A stretch of DNA of 64,000 nucleotides, taken from Serratia marcescens (lineage in GTDB: Bacteria; Pseudomonadota; Gammaproteobacteria; Enterobacterales; Enterobacteriaceae). The translations under genes and the position numbers were made by a program. Location of the stretch: positions 1-64,000 of the forward strand of contig NZ_MJAO01000015.1 of NCBI RefSeq assembly GCF_001902635.1. Direction: 5' to 3'. Shown here piece after piece: positions 45,814 to 57,255 of this stretch; positions within the stretch are counted from its first letter, which is position 1, and each line of letters starts with the position of its first letter. A model generated the notes under the pieces. It made no database searches, was not told where the DNA came from, and saw only the letters and a list, made by a program, of their open reading frames with translations.

Positions 45814-46230
45814 TCAGGCCAGCTGTGCGGCTTTACTGCGAATGGCGCGAATCATCGCCTCCAGCCCCTGCGAGCGCGAAGGCGTCAAGTGTTGGCTGAG
45901 CGCCAGCTCGGCGAAAAACGGCCGCACGTCGAGATCGACAATCTGCTGCGGCGTTAATTGACGATAAAGAATAAACACCACCGCCAGCAGCCCTTTGACG
46001 ATCGCCGCATCGCTGTCGCCGTGGAACTCGATCTGCCCCTGCTCATCGAGACGCATCACGATCCACACCTGGCTCTGGCAGCCGGAGATCTGGTTGCCGG
46101 CCTGCCGCTCGGCCTCGTCCAACGGCGGCAATTTGGCGCCGAGTTCAATCACATACAGGTATTTCTCCTCCCAGTTCAAACAGCGGGAGAAATTACGCAC
46201 CAATTTATCTTTGTCCGGCAAATTCGCCAT
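45814..46230 (-). CDS. sufE: Sulfur acceptor protein SufE
   Basis: 138-residue partner of the cysteine desulfurase SufS. It takes the persulfide sulfur on the cysteine in [11 protein letters not shown] (about residue 51) and passes it to SufBCD. Length and sequence match E. coli SufE. Last gene of sufABCDSE, 36 bases after sufS. Confidence 0.97.
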   Translation of the reverse strand: MANLPDKDKLVRNFSRCLNWEEKYLYVIELGAKLPPLDEAERQAGNQISGCQSQVWIVMRLDEQGQIEFHGDSDAAIVKGLLAVVFILYRQLTPQQIVDLDVRPFFAELALSQHLTPSRSQGLEAMIRAIRSKAAQLA

Positions 46231-46266
46231 GGGGATCCTTTTGTACCACCGGGGACGCGCCCCGGC

Positions 46267-47493
46267 CTAACCTAACAGCTGATGAATGCGTCGCAGCCCG
46301 GCCACCAGCCGGTCCACCTCTTCGCGGGTATTATATAACGCCAGCGAAGCGCGGCACATGCTCGGCACCTGATAAAACGCCATCAGCGGCATCGCACAGT
46401 GGTGGCCGGTGCGAATGGCGATGCCATACTGGTCGAGGAAGCTGCCGACGTCATAGGCGTGGTGCTCCCCCAGGTTGAAGGCGATCACCCCGGCGCGGTG
46501 AGCCGGGCCGTAAATTTTCAGCGTCGGCACCTGCTTGAGCGCCGCCAACGCGTAGTGCATCAGCGACTGTTCATAATCGTGGATCGCGTTCAATCCCAGG
46601 GTTTCGACGTAATCGATCGCCGCCCCCAACCCCATGATGCCGGCGGTGTTCGGCGAACCGGCCTCGAAGCGCCACGGCGGATCGGCAAAGGTGGTGCCCG
46701 CCGTCAGGCTGACCTGACGGATCATCGAGCCGCCCCCTTCCCACGGCGGCATCTGCTGCAACAGCGCCTGGCGGCCATACAACATGCCGATGCCGGAAGG
46801 GCCATACAGCTTGTGACCGGAAAACACGTAGAAATCGCAGTCCAGCGCCTGCACGTCAACCCGCTGGTGCATCACCGCCTGCGCGCCGTCCACCAGCACC
46901 CTCAGTTCCGGCGACAAGGCTTTAGCGCGAGCGATGATGTCGCGCACCGGGTTAACGGTACCCAGCACGTTGGACACTTCGGCCAACGCCAGCAGTTTGC
47001 AGGACGCGTCGACCAGCTCCGGCAGCCGCGCCAGATCCAGCGTACCGTCCGGCTGCAGCGGCCACACCCGCAGCTGCAGCCCGCGCTCCTGCGCCAGCAT
47101 CTGCCACGGCACGATGTTGGCATGGTGCTCCATCTCGGTGATGAGAATGGCGTCGCCCGGTTGCAACAGGTGGCGGCCGAAGCTGTTGGCCACCAGGTTG
47201 ATGCCTTCGGTGGTGCCCTTGACGAACACCATCTCCTCTGCCGACGCGGCGTTGATAAAGCGTGCCGCCTGTTCCCGCACCGCTTCCATCTGCTGAGTCG
47301 CCTCGGCGCTCAGGGTATGGATGCCGCGATGCACCGCCGCATAGCCGTGACGGTAGAACTCCAGTTCGCGGTCGATCACCGCCTGCGGTTTTTGCGCGCT
47401 GGCGGCGCTGTCGAGATAGGCCAGCGGTTGACCGTTCACCTCACGCGCCAGCAGCGGGAATTCGCTGCGCACACGTTCAATCGGATAACTCAT
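46267..47493 (-). CDS. sufS: Cysteine desulfurase SufS
   Basis: 408-residue PLP enzyme (class II desulfurase) that releases sulfur from cysteine as persulfide. The PLP lysine is in [15 protein letters not shown] (about 226), and the catalytic cysteine is in [14 protein letters not shown] (about residue 364-366). It overlaps sufD by 4 bp, indicating coupled translation. Confidence 0.97.
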   Translation of the reverse strand: MSYPIERVRSEFPLLAREVNGQPLAYLDSAASAQKPQAVIDRELEFYRHGYAAVHRGIHTLSAEATQQMEAVREQAARFINAASAEEMVFVKGTTEGINLVANSFGRHLLQPGDAILITEMEHHANIVPWQMLAQERGLQLRVWPLQPDGTLDLARLPELVDASCKLLALAEVSNVLGTVNPVRDIIARAKALSPELRVLVDGAQAVMHQRVDVQALDCDFYVFSGHKLYGPSGIGMLYGRQALLQQMPPWEGGGSMIRQVSLTAGTTFADPPWRFEAGSPNTAGIMGLGAAIDYVETLGLNAIHDYEQSLMHYALAALKQVPTLKIYGPAHRAGVIAFNLGEHHAYDVGSFLDQYGIAIRTGHHCAMPLMAFYQVPSMCRASLALYNTREEVDRLVAGLRRIHQLLG

Positions 47494-48776
47494 GCAGCCT
47501 CCCCCGGCAGGCGCTGGGCGATGCGCGCCAGCACCCGTTCCCGGATGGTGTCGTTGGCGATGCCTTCGGTCAGCTCGGCAGCGAAGGCGAAGATGATCAT
47601 CTGCTGCGCCGCGTGCTTGTCGATGCCGCGCGACTGCAGATAGAACAGCTGCTCTTCATCGATGCGCCCCACGGTGGCGCCGTGGCTGCATTTGACGTCA
47701 TCGGCGTAGATCTCCAGCTGCGGCTTGGTATCCACCTCCGCCACCTGCCCCAGCAGCAGGTTGTGGTTGGTCATCTGGCCGTCGGTTTTAATCGCGTATT
47801 TAGCCACTTTGATCATGCCGTTAAACACCGCCTTGCCGCGATCGCTGACCACGGTTTTATGCAGCTGGCGGCTTTCGCAATACCCCTTGTTATGCTCCAG
47901 ATAGGTGCGGGTATCGCAGATCTCTTTGCCCACCGGCAACACCAGGCTGTTGATCACCAGGTTGGCGCCTTCGCCGTTCAGCTGCGCGCTGGTGTTGTGG
48001 CGCGTCAGGCCGGCGCCCAGCAGGAAGCTGTCGCTTTTTACCCGCGCGTCGCGGCCGATAACCAGATCGTTATGGGCAAAGTGATAGCTCGGCCGGCTTT
48101 CAAACGCCAGTTTGCAGTGCAACAGCCCGGCGTTGTCCGCTACGTTGGCGGTCAGGCGCGCGCCGGTGAAGTGCGCTGCCTCGCCGAGGCTGACGTAGTG
48201 TTCGATCACCTCCGCCTCCGCCCCGCGCTCGACCTCCAAATGGTGGCGATGATGCACGGTGTTCACTTCCCCTACGGCGCCGCGTCCGCTGCTGATATGC
48301 AGCAAATAGAGCGGCCGAGCGGGTGCCTTGCCGGCCGGCAGGCGAATCAGGCTGGTTTCCTGTGCCAGGCTTTCAGTCAGGTGCAGGAAGATCTCCGGCT
48401 GGATCGGCTCCGGCAGCGCCTGCGGCATGCCGTAGGCGGTCAACTCGAACTGGTAGTCGCCCAGATCGCTATCGCTGAGCGCGGCGCTGTAGCGGCCGTC
48501 GATAAACACCAGCCGGCAGGCGTCGATGCCGAGCGCCAACGCATCGCGCTGCTCTGCGCTCACCGGCGCGGGCTGCGGCTCGAGGAACTGCTGCTCCAGC
48601 AGCCCTTCCAGCGGCGTGTATTTCCAGTTCTCATGCTTGCGCGTCGGCCAGCCGAGACGCAGCGCCTGCTGCCAGTGCGCCAGCGCATGTGGCGAACGCT
48701 CGCCGCCGCGGCCTTCAAACAGGCGATACAGCTGCTGCAGCGCGTTTGAGTTACTGTTGGTCGGTAAGCCAGCCAT
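47490..48776 (-). CDS. sufD: Fe-S assembly scaffold subunit SufD
   Basis: 428-residue scaffold component that forms the SufBC2D complex with SufB and SufC. The N-terminal helical region is followed by a right-handed beta-helix (about 150-380) and a C-terminal helical part ending with [15 protein letters not shown]. The histidine proposed to help cluster assembly lies in [23 protein letters not shown] (split at residues near 358). Its start overlaps the end of sufC by 26 bp. Confidence 0.96.
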   Translation of the reverse strand: MAGLPTNSNSNALQQLYRLFEGRGGERSPHALAHWQQALRLGWPTRKHENWKYTPLEGLLEQQFLEPQPAPVSAEQRDALALGIDACRLVFIDGRYSAALSDSDLGDYQFELTAYGMPQALPEPIQPEIFLHLTESLAQETSLIRLPAGKAPARPLYLLHISSGRGAVGEVNTVHHRHHLEVERGAEAEVIEHYVSLGEAAHFTGARLTANVADNAGLLHCKLAFESRPSYHFAHNDLVIGRDARVKSDSFLLGAGLTRHNTSAQLNGEGANLVINSLVLPVGKEICDTRTYLEHNKGYCESRQLHKTVVSDRGKAVFNGMIKVAKYAIKTDGQMTNHNLLLGQVAEVDTKPQLEIYADDVKCSHGATVGRIDEEQLFYLQSRGIDKHAAQQMIIFAFAAELTEGIANDTIRERVLARIAQRLPGEAA

Positions 48777-49497
48777 AGCCCTGCTCCTCCAACTGTTTCA
48801 CCAGCGAGAAATCGCCGGATTTGACGATGCGCCCCTGCGACAGCACGTGCACGTAATCCGGTTTGATGTAGTCCAGAATGCGTTGGTAGTGGGTCACGAT
48901 GATAAAGGCGCGCTTGCCGTCCCGCAGCGAATTGACGCCGTTGGCGACGATCTTCAACGCGTCAATGTCCAGACCGGAGTCGGTTTCGTCGAGAATGCAC
49001 AGATCCGGCTCCAGCGCCGCCATCTGCAAAATGTCGTTGCGCTTTTTCTCGCCGCCGGAGAAGCCGACGTTGACCGAACGGGTCAGCAGGTCGGCCGGCA
49101 TATCCAGCAGCGCGATTTTCTCTTCGATGAAATCGGCGAAATCGAAACGATCCAGCGGCTCTTGCTCGCGGTATTTGCGCACCGCGTTGACCGAGGTTTG
49201 CAGGAAGAAGTGGTTGCTGACGCCAGGGATCTCCACCGGATACTGGAAGGCCAGGAACACGCCTTCACCGGCGCGATCTTCCGGATCCAACGCCAGCAGA
49301 TCCTTGCCTTTGAAGGTGACATCACCCTCGGTCACTTCGTACTCTTCACGCCCGGCCAGCGTGGCGGACAGCGTGCTCTTGCCCGAGCCGTTCGGCCCCA
49401 TGATGGCGTGCACTTCGCCCGGTTTGATCTCCAGATCCAATCCCTTGAGGATCTCGTTGCCTTCCACGCTGACTTTCAAATTCTTGATGCTTAACAT
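48751..49497 (-). CDS. sufC: Fe-S assembly ATPase SufC
   Basis: 248-residue ABC-type ATPase that drives conformational change in SufBC2D. Walker A is GPNGSGKST (about 35-43), the signature motif is SGGEKKRND (about 151-159), and Walker B is LCILDETDSGLD. No membrane segments, as expected for this soluble ABC protein. Located between sufB and sufD in the conserved order. Confidence 0.98.
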   Translation of the reverse strand: MLSIKNLKVSVEGNEILKGLDLEIKPGEVHAIMGPNGSGKSTLSATLAGREEYEVTEGDVTFKGKDLLALDPEDRAGEGVFLAFQYPVEIPGVSNHFFLQTSVNAVRKYREQEPLDRFDFADFIEEKIALLDMPADLLTRSVNVGFSGGEKKRNDILQMAALEPDLCILDETDSGLDIDALKIVANGVNSLRDGKRAFIIVTHYQRILDYIKPDYVHVLSQGRIVKSGDFSLVKQLEEQGYGWLTDQQ

Positions 49498-49540
49498 GCT
49501 GTGTCCTCAAATAGCGCCGGCTGCGCTTAAAATGCGGCGA

Positions 49541-51037
<1,497 letters not shown>

Positions 51038-51051
51038 GTTGATTGCATCGC

Positions 51052-51423
51052 TCAAACGCCAAAGCTTTCGCCACACCCGCAGGCATGCTGAGCTTTAGGA
51101 TTGTTGAATTTGAATATCTGATTCAGCCCTTCGCGGACATAATCTACCGTGGTGCCATCGATAAACGGCATGGCCTTCAGCGGCACATAGAGTTTGGCGC
51201 CGTCGCGTTCAAACAGCAGATCGTCATCGGCAGGTTCGCGCGCGAGATCCAGCACATAGGCAAAGCCGGCGCAGCCGGATTGTTTCACCCCTAGCTGCAG
51301 CCCTTTCACCTGCGGATCCTGCTGCATCAGTTTGCTTATTTGTCTTACGGCGCTGTCGCTGAGCGAAATGCCTTGCCAGACATGGTCGTCCAGAGAAAAA
51401 GTGCCGACATTTTCCGTTTGCAT
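51052..51423 (-). CDS. sufA: A-type Fe-S carrier protein SufA
   Basis: 123-residue A-type carrier with the three conserved cysteines: [10 protein letters not shown] (about 51) and the C-terminal CGCGESFGV pair. It receives clusters from SufBC2D and delivers them to target proteins. The ATG giving [10 protein letters not shown] is preceded by GAGG at 8 bases and fits family length; an ATG 12 codons upstream does not. First gene of sufABCDSE, 14 bases before sufB, downstream of a strong Fur box. Confidence 0.96.
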   Translation of the reverse strand: MQTENVGTFSLDDHVWQGISLSDSAVRQISKLMQQDPQVKGLQLGVKQSGCAGFAYVLDLAREPADDDLLFERDGAKLYVPLKAMPFIDGTTVDYVREGLNQIFKFNNPKAQHACGCGESFGV

Positions 51424-51478
51424 AGGGTCTACCTCACACTCGTGTTTAGCCACAGCCATTCTGGGTTGCTTATATGTT

Positions 51479-51497
51479 AGTGATAACGATTATCACT
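51479..51497. promoter_or_regulatory. Fur box upstream of sufA
   Basis: AGTGATAACGATTATCACT is a perfect 8-bp inverted repeat around CGA and matches the 19-bp Fur consensus closely. It lies 55 bp upstream of the sufA start, consistent with iron-starvation induction of suf. Confidence 0.85.
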
Positions 51498-51951
51498 TCA
51501 ACCGTTTGTTTTGCGGGGGTATGCGCCGCGAGCGCGGTTTTTCGCTGCGGCGTGCGGCAAGCCAACGGGACACCCGCGGCGGCTTGCGGTGTCAGGCGGC
51601 CAGACATTTATTCCATCCATATGAATTTGTTTTACATTTTTCATCACCGCACCGTGTTTCCCGGTGGCCCGCCAGCGTTACAGCGCCGCGGTGCATTGCC
51701 GATCTAAACATTCATAGAAAATACCTATTTCTGCATTCTGTCTGTCGTAAATGTGCGTTTATCGGCATTTCTCCCCGCTGAGTGAACACACGGCCTTCAG
51801 TTTAAAGTTTAGTCGCTCTGTATGAGGTTGGGCCGGCGGCGGCCCATTGCCGCCCCGTGCGAATAAAAAACGTCGCGCCGGGGATTGATTGGTAGCGCGG
51901 CAGTTTATATGATAATGATTATCATTCAATTTCAATGTAGGCACGAAGCCA
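51498..51951. other. sufA-51952 divergent intergenic region
   Basis: A 454-bp gap bounded by two Fur boxes, one near each divergent gene. Several short frames exist but none has a ribosome site, recognisable protein or codon pattern. A GC hairpin (GGGCC...GGCCC near 51829) is visible. Nothing else supported. Confidence 0.45.
51909..51925. promoter_or_regulatory. Fur box upstream of the 51952 gene
   Basis: ATGATAATGATTATCAT is a perfect 7-bp inverted repeat around TGA and contains the GATAATGAT Fur hexamer pattern. It ends 26 bp before the start codon, so it should cover the promoter. Confidence 0.8.
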
Positions 51952-52356
51952 ATGACTCTTTCGATCAACGCATGGTTGCTGGGCAAGATTGATGAATACA
52001 AATTCAGCGTGCGCGACGCCACGGTGGACTTTTATATGGCCGAAGCGGCGCTGCGGCGGCCGGAGTGCAATATTGATCATCTGAAGCGGTACAACAGCGT
52101 CAGCCTCACCATGGCCAACCTGTGTCTGGAGAACGGCGATGACGACAGCTACCTGCACGCGCTCAGCAAGCTGCATAACCGGCTGATCGTCGAGATCAAC
52201 AACCCGCAGCGCTGCCAGCTGTTTCGGGTGCAAAGCTACCACTTTGCACGCCACACGCTGACGCTGATCTGCCAAAAATACGCGATGGAAGGCATCTGGG
52301 AGAAGGCGAACGCGTTTCAGAAAGACTTCGTCAAACGCGTGCCGTTTCAACTGTAA
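51952..52356 (+). CDS. Uncharacterised protein, predicted Fur-regulated
   Basis: 134-residue soluble protein that I do not recognise. It looks fully alpha-helical, with no signal peptide or membrane segment; features include MTLSINAWLLGKIDEYKF at the start, a region with RRPECNIDHLKRYNSVSL, and a C-terminal FQKDFVKRVPFQL. Four cysteines are spread along the chain without a metal-binding motif. A strong Fur box directly upstream predicts induction by iron shortage. It lies between suf and menI where E. coli carries the unrelated small gene ydiH. A regulator or adaptor for iron limitation is possible, but this is inference. Confidence 0.7.
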   Translation: MTLSINAWLLGKIDEYKFSVRDATVDFYMAEAALRRPECNIDHLKRYNSVSLTMANLCLENGDDDSYLHALSKLHNRLIVEINNPQRCQLFRVQSYHFARHTLTLICQKYAMEGIWEKANAFQKDFVKRVPFQL

Positions 52357-52366
52357 AGCGAAGCGC

Positions 52367-52389
52367 TCCGCAGGCCGACGGCCTGCGGA
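52367..52389. terminator. Hairpin between the 51952 gene and menI
   Basis: TCCGCAGGCC and its complement form a perfect 10-bp stem with a 3-base loop between two convergent genes. It lacks a T-run, so termination is probable rather than certain. Confidence 0.5.
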
Positions 52390-52401
52390 AACCGGCAAGA
52401 A

Positions 52402-52818
52402 TCAGTCGATGACCGCCGTGGTCAGACGCGAGGTGCAGCACAGCCGATCGCGCGCGTCGAAGATTTCGATCTGCCACACCTGGTGACGGCGGCCAACGTG
52501 CAGCGCACGGCATACCCCGCGTACCTGGCCATCGAACACCGCGCGCAGATGGTTGGCGTTAATTTCCAGCCCCACCACTTTCTGCTCGCCCTCGCTGCAC
52601 AGGTAACCGGCCATCGAGCCCATCGACTCCGCCAGCACCACCGACGCCCCGCCGTGCAGCAGCCCGAACGGTTGCCGAGTGCGGCCGTCCACCGGCATGG
52701 TGGCCTCCAGGAAATCTTCGCCCAGCTGGGTAAACTCGATGCCTACATGGCTGACCATGCAGCCGTCACCGGCGCGGTTCAGCTGCTCCAGCGATGTTTC
52801 ACGTTTCCACAATTTCAC
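52402..52818 (-). CDS. menI: 1,4-dihydroxy-2-naphthoyl-CoA hydrolase MenI (YdiI)
   Basis: 138-residue hot-dog-fold acyl-CoA thioesterase matching E. coli YdiI/MenI. The catalytic glutamate lies in GLLHGGASVVLAESMGSMAG (about 53-72), with the HGG loop for CoA binding. It hydrolyses DHNA-CoA in menaquinone synthesis and also other acyl-CoAs. Its start overlaps the ydiJ stop by 4 bp, so the two are translated from one transcript. Confidence 0.94.
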   Translation of the reverse strand: MKLWKRETSLEQLNRAGDGCMVSHVGIEFTQLGEDFLEATMPVDGRTRQPFGLLHGGASVVLAESMGSMAGYLCSEGEQKVVGLEINANHLRAVFDGQVRGVCRALHVGRRHQVWQIEIFDARDRLCCTSRLTTAVID

Positions 52819-55800
52819 TCAATCATCTCCAGAAGTGCCTGTAATGGGTGGCGCACGCCATTGCCCTCGATGCGTTTCACCTGGCTGCGGCAGGAATAGC
52901 CGGTCGCCAGGCAGCGCTGCCGCGGCAAACGCTGCAGCGTCGGATGCCATGATAGCTCATAAATGCCAAGCGAGTTTTGCAGGTTCTTGGCTTCATGGCC
53001 GTACGTGCCGGCCATGCCGCAGCAGCCGACGCTGACGTTCTCCAGTTTGGCGCCGAAGCGGGCGAAGATCGCCGCCCACTGTTGACCACTGGCTGGCAGC
53101 GCGGTGGTTTCGGTGCAGTGGCCGAACAGATACCACGGCTCGCCGGTCGCCGGCTGTTCGGCGCGCTCCCCGATCCGCTGTTGCAACCACTCATGCACCA
53201 GCTGCACCTGGAAATCGCCGCGCTCGGTGCCGAGGATCTCGCGGTATTCGTCGCGGTAACACAACACCAGCGCCGGATCGACCCCCACCAGCGGCATGCC
53301 GAGCTGCGCCACGCGATTGAGGAAATCGGCGGTCTTGCGCGCGGTGCGGGCGAAACGCGTCAGGAAACCTTTCACATGCTGCGCCTTGCCGTTCGGCGAG
53401 AACGGCAGCAGCACCGGTTTATAGCCGAGCTTCTCCACCAGCCGAACAAAGTCCGCCACCACTTTGGCGTCGTAATAGCTGGTGAACGGATCCTGGACGA
53501 TCAACACGTGTTCTTCACGCTGCTCGGCACTCAACCCTTCCAACTGTTCAAGCGTCAGGGTGGTTGCACGGTGGCCGGACAGCTGCTGGCGCAGCGTCGG
53601 GCTGGACAACAGCGGCAGGTCGACCATGCCGATGGTGTTGCGGCTCATCTCCCGCAGCCACGGCTGGCGGAAGAAGAAGTTGAACACCTTCGGCGCGCGT
53701 GCCATCAACGGGGTATAGCTCTCCACGCCGGCGACCATATAGTCGCTCACCGGGCGCAGATAGCGGGTGTGGTAGAGCTGCAGGAAGCGCGAACGGAACC
53801 CCGGCACGTCAATCTTGATCGGGCACTGGGTGGAGCAGGCTTTGCAGGCCAGGCAGCCGGACATCGCCTCTTTCACTTCGTGCGAGAAGTCGTACTCGCC
53901 CTTACCGGCGTGCCAGCTGTTGCGGGTCTTCTCGATCACACCGCGCAAGCTGAGGCGCTGCTGCGGCAGCTGTTTCTCCAGCGCCAGCGGATCGACGCCC
54001 TGCTCGGCCAACAGACGCAGCCACTCGCGCACCAGCGTCGCCCGCCCTTTCGGTGAATGAATGCGGTTGCCGCTGATCTTCATCGACGGGCACATCGGGC
54101 TACGCACGTCGAAGTTGAAGCACAGGCCGTTGCCGTTACACTCCAGCGCGCCGCGGAACGCGGTACGCACCTCGACCGGGATTTGGCGATCGAAGGTGCC
54201 GCGCTTGACCGCGTCCACCTGCATCATCGGAGCATCCACCGCCAGCGGCGCACAGATCTTGCCTGGGTTCAAACGGTTATCCGGATCGAACGCCGCCTTG
54301 ATACGGCGCAGCTCCTCGTACAGCGTTTCCCCAAAAAATTCGGGGCTGTATTCGGCGCGGAAGCCCTTGCCGTGTTCACCCCACAGCAGGCCACCATATT
54401 TGGCGGTCAGCGCCACCACCTGATCGGAAATCTGCTTCATCAGCATTTCCTGCTGGGGATCGCACATGTCGAGCGCCGGGCGCACATGCAGCACCCCGGC
54501 ATCGACGTGGCCGAACATGCCGTAGCTCAGGTTATGGTCGTCGAGCAGTTGACGGAACTCGACGATATAGTCCGCCAGGTGCTGCGGCGGCACGCAGGTG
54601 TCTTCGGCGAACGGGATCGGCTTGGCGCGCCCTTTGGCATTGCCCAGCAGCCCGACCGCCTTCTTGCGCATGTTGTAAATGCGTTCAATGCCCGCCATAT
54701 CGCCGCAGATCTGATAACCGATTACGCCGCCCTGCCGCTGTGCAATCAATTCGTCCAGCCGTTGGCACAGGGCCTCCATCTGGCCGTCGATCAGCGCCCG
54801 GTCGTCGCCGGCGAACTCGACGATATTCAGCCCGAGCATTTCTTTATCCGGCACGTCGGCAATCAGTTCGTTCACCGAGTGCCAGACGATGTCTTCACGC
54901 GCCAAGTTCAGCACCTTGGAATCGATGGTTTCCACCGACAGCGCCTTGGCTTCGACCATAAAGGGCGCATTGCGCAGCGCCGAGTCGAAGGAGTCGTACT
55001 TCACATTGACCAGGCGGCGTACCTGCGGCAGCGGCGTGATATCCAGCCGCGCTTCGGTGATAAACGCCAACGTGCCCTCGGCGCCGGTCAGGATGCGCGT
55101 CAGATCGAAGGTTTGCAGATCGTCGCTCAGCACGTGGCGCAGATCGTAACCGGTGAGGAAACGGTTGAGCTTGGGGAATTTTTCCAGGATCAGCGCGCGC
55201 CGGTCGCGGCAACGGTGCAGCACCGTGCGGTAGATACGCCCTTCGGCGGTCTCTTCCAGAGCAATCGTTTCCGCCAGCGCCGTCGGCATGGCGCGGGTGT
55301 CGATCATCTCGCCGCCCAGCAGCACCGCCCGCAGGCCCAACACGTGATCGGAGGTTTTGCCGTACACCAGCGAGCCCTGGCCAGAGGCGTCCGTGTTGAT
55401 CATGCCACCCAACGTGGCGCGGTTGCTGGTGGACAGTTCCGGCGAAAAGAAGTAGCCGAACGGCCGCAGGTATTGATTAAGCTGATCCTTGATCACCCCG
55501 GCTTCGACTTTCACCCAGCCCTGCTCGACGTTGATTTCCAGGATGCGGTTCATATGACGCGACATATCGACCACGATGCCGGTATTGAGCGCCTGGCCGT
55601 TGGTGCCGGTGCCACCGCCGCGCGGGCTGAAGGTCAGCGTATTGAAACGCTCTTCCCCCGCCAGGCGGGCAATCAGCGCCACGTCGGCGGTGGAACGGGG
55701 GAACACCACCGCATCGGGCAACAGCTGATAGATGCTGTTGTCGGTAGCCATTGTCAGCCGGTCGGCGTAGCTGGTGGCGGTATCGCCGTTGAACCCGTTT

Positions 55801-55871
55801 TGCTTCAGTGCTTCCAAAAAGTCGAGCACCCGTTGAACGAGGCCGGGCGCCTGAGAAATCTGTGGGATCAT
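52815..55871 (-). CDS. ydiJ: FAD and Fe-S dependent 2-hydroxyacid dehydrogenase YdiJ
   Basis: 1018-residue fusion oxidoreductase. An N-terminal FAD-binding domain of the PCMH type (about 40-270, with SPRGGGTGTNGQALNTG) is followed by a FAD-linked oxidase C-terminal domain (to about 550), a 4Fe-4S ferredoxin-like segment CLACKACSTQCP near residue 675, and a CCG-type domain with GHCTETTA and VGCCGMAGTYGHE near the end. E. coli YdiJ is described as a D-2-hydroxyglutarate-type dehydrogenase. It likely passes electrons to the quinone pool. Divergent from ydiK across a region with a perfect palindrome. Confidence 0.93.
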   Translation of the reverse strand: MIPQISQAPGLVQRVLDFLEALKQNGFNGDTATSYADRLTMATDNSIYQLLPDAVVFPRSTADVALIARLAGEERFNTLTFSPRGGGTGTNGQALNTGIVVDMSRHMNRILEINVEQGWVKVEAGVIKDQLNQYLRPFGYFFSPELSTSNRATLGGMINTDASGQGSLVYGKTSDHVLGLRAVLLGGEMIDTRAMPTALAETIALEETAEGRIYRTVLHRCRDRRALILEKFPKLNRFLTGYDLRHVLSDDLQTFDLTRILTGAEGTLAFITEARLDITPLPQVRRLVNVKYDSFDSALRNAPFMVEAKALSVETIDSKVLNLAREDIVWHSVNELIADVPDKEMLGLNIVEFAGDDRALIDGQMEALCQRLDELIAQRQGGVIGYQICGDMAGIERIYNMRKKAVGLLGNAKGRAKPIPFAEDTCVPPQHLADYIVEFRQLLDDHNLSYGMFGHVDAGVLHVRPALDMCDPQQEMLMKQISDQVVALTAKYGGLLWGEHGKGFRAEYSPEFFGETLYEELRRIKAAFDPDNRLNPGKICAPLAVDAPMMQVDAVKRGTFDRQIPVEVRTAFRGALECNGNGLCFNFDVRSPMCPSMKISGNRIHSPKGRATLVREWLRLLAEQGVDPLALEKQLPQQRLSLRGVIEKTRNSWHAGKGEYDFSHEVKEAMSGCLACKACSTQCPIKIDVPGFRSRFLQLYHTRYLRPVSDYMVAGVESYTPLMARAPKVFNFFFRQPWLREMSRNTIGMVDLPLLSSPTLRQQLSGHRATTLTLEQLEGLSAEQREEHVLIVQDPFTSYYDAKVVADFVRLVEKLGYKPVLLPFSPNGKAQHVKGFLTRFARTARKTADFLNRVAQLGMPLVGVDPALVLCYRDEYREILGTERGDFQVQLVHEWLQQRIGERAEQPATGEPWYLFGHCTETTALPASGQQWAAIFARFGAKLENVSVGCCGMAGTYGHEAKNLQNSLGIYELSWHPTLQRLPRQRCLATGYSCRSQVKRIEGNGVRHPLQALLEMIE

Positions 55872-55950
55872 TCGCTTTTTTGACCCTGTCCGTCTATTTT
55901 TTATGCGCTGATGTACGCTGAATCGGGCCTTTAATTCAGACCCACCCTAT

Positions 55951-55969
55951 TTTTTAGTGACACTAAAAA
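55951..55969. promoter_or_regulatory. 19-bp perfect palindrome between ydiJ and ydiK
   Basis: TTTTTAGTGACACTAAAAA: 9-bp arms around one base. A further half-site TTTAGTGA lies at 55982-55989, 29 bp from its counterpart in the palindrome. It is 80 bp upstream of the ydiJ start. The regulator is unknown. Confidence 0.55.
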
Positions 55970-56117
55970 CTAACATACTCGTTTAGTGAAGGCATTCACA
56001 TTATTACCGCCCTGCGAGCGCCGCCACAGGCGGCCGCCCGGCGGTGAGAAACCGACCGACAGGCACCCCCGATTCGCCGGTGCCAGGGATTTAATTGACC
56101 AGGATGAGAGCCCATTG

Positions 56118-57218
56118 ATGCCACTTCCGCAATCGCGTTACGACTTACCGCGAATTATCTTCGGCGTGCTGTTTATCGCCATCATGATCGTCGCCTGTTT
56201 TTGGGTGATCCAACCGTTTATTCTCGGCTTCGCCTGGGCCGGCATGGTGGTGATCGCCACCTGGCCACTGCTGCTCAAACTGCAAAAGTTGTTATGGGGG
56301 CGCCGCTCGCTGGCGGTGCTGGTCATGACCCTGCTGCTGATCCTGCTGTTCATTCTGCCGATCTCTTTGCTGATCAGCAGCGTGGTGGATAACAGCGCGC
56401 CGCTGATCGCCTGGGCCAGTTCGCCGGGCAAACTGCATATTCCCGATCTCGCCTGGCTCCAGTCCCTCCCGATGATCGGCGACAAGCTTTACACCAGTTA
56501 CCATACGCTGATTAACGCCGGCGGCGCCGCGCTGCTGGCGAAGGTGCAGCCGTATTTCGGCCAGACCGCCACCTGGTTCGTGGCGCAGGCGGCGCATATC
56601 GGCCGTCTGCTGCTGCACTGCGCGCTGATGCTGCTGTTCAGCGCCTTGTTGTACGCACGCGGCGAGCAAGTAGCGCTGGGTATTCGCCACTTTGCGGTGC
56701 GCCTCGGTTCCGAACGCGGCGACGCGGCGGTGCTGCTGGGCGGCCAGGCGATCCGCGCGGTGGCGCTGGGCGTGGTGGTGACGGCATTGGTGCAATCGGT
56801 GCTGGGCGGCATCGGTCTGGCGGTGAGCGGCATTCCGGCCGCGACCCTGCTGACGATGCTGATCTTCATCTGCTGCGTGGCACAACTGGGGCCGCTGTTG
56901 GTGCTGGTGCCGGCCATCATCTGGCTGTACTGGCACGGCGACACCACCTGGGGCACCGTGCTGCTGGTCTGGAGCTGCGTCGTGGCCACGCTGGATAACG
57001 TGTTGCGCCCGGTGCTGATCCGCATGGGCGCCGATCTGCCGCTGTTGCTGATCCTCTCCGGCGTTATTGGCGGTTTGCTGGCCTTCGGCATGATCGGCCT
57101 GTTCATCGGCCCGGTGGTGTTGGCGGTGTCTTACCGTCTGCTGACCGCCTGGATGAATGAAGCACCGGAGCCCACGAACGCGCCGGAGCACGTCATCGAA
57201 GAGTTGGAAAAACGCTAA
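56118..57218 (+). CDS. ydiK: AI-2E family membrane protein YdiK
   Basis: 366-residue polytopic inner-membrane protein of the AI-2E/PerM family with about 8 membrane segments, including pairs near 15-60 and a C-terminal group with GVIGGLLAFGMIGLFIGPVV. E. coli YdiK is not well characterised; family names suggest permease activity but substrates are uncertain. The start is the ATG giving MPLPQSRYDLPRII; the upstream open frame is rich in Arg/Pro and not credible. Followed by a terminator and rprA, as in E. coli. Confidence 0.9.
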   Translation: MPLPQSRYDLPRIIFGVLFIAIMIVACFWVIQPFILGFAWAGMVVIATWPLLLKLQKLLWGRRSLAVLVMTLLLILLFILPISLLISSVVDNSAPLIAWASSPGKLHIPDLAWLQSLPMIGDKLYTSYHTLINAGGAALLAKVQPYFGQTATWFVAQAAHIGRLLLHCALMLLFSALLYARGEQVALGIRHFAVRLGSERGDAAVLLGGQAIRAVALGVVVTALVQSVLGGIGLAVSGIPAATLLTMLIFICCVAQLGPLLVLVPAIIWLYWHGDTTWGTVLLVWSCVVATLDNVLRPVLIRMGADLPLLLILSGVIGGLLAFGMIGLFIGPVVLAVSYRLLTAWMNEAPEPTNAPEHVIEELEKR

Positions 57219-57227
57219 TCTCCCCCT

Positions 57228-57255
57228 TCCGCCCGCATCGTCGGGCGGAATATTT
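57228..57255 (+). terminator. Terminator after ydiK
   Basis: TTCCGCCCG and CGGGCGGAA form a perfect 9-bp stem with a 6-base loop followed by TATTT. Starts ten bases after the stop. Confidence 0.7.

Noticed and set aside
51474..51781. Short frames between sufA and the 51952 gene
   Set aside because: No ribosome sites, no recognisable protein, and they overlap the Fur box region of sufA.
54057..55883. A 608-codon open frame opposite ydiJ
   Set aside because: Antisense shadow of ydiJ; His/Gln/Arg-rich composition and no ribosome site.
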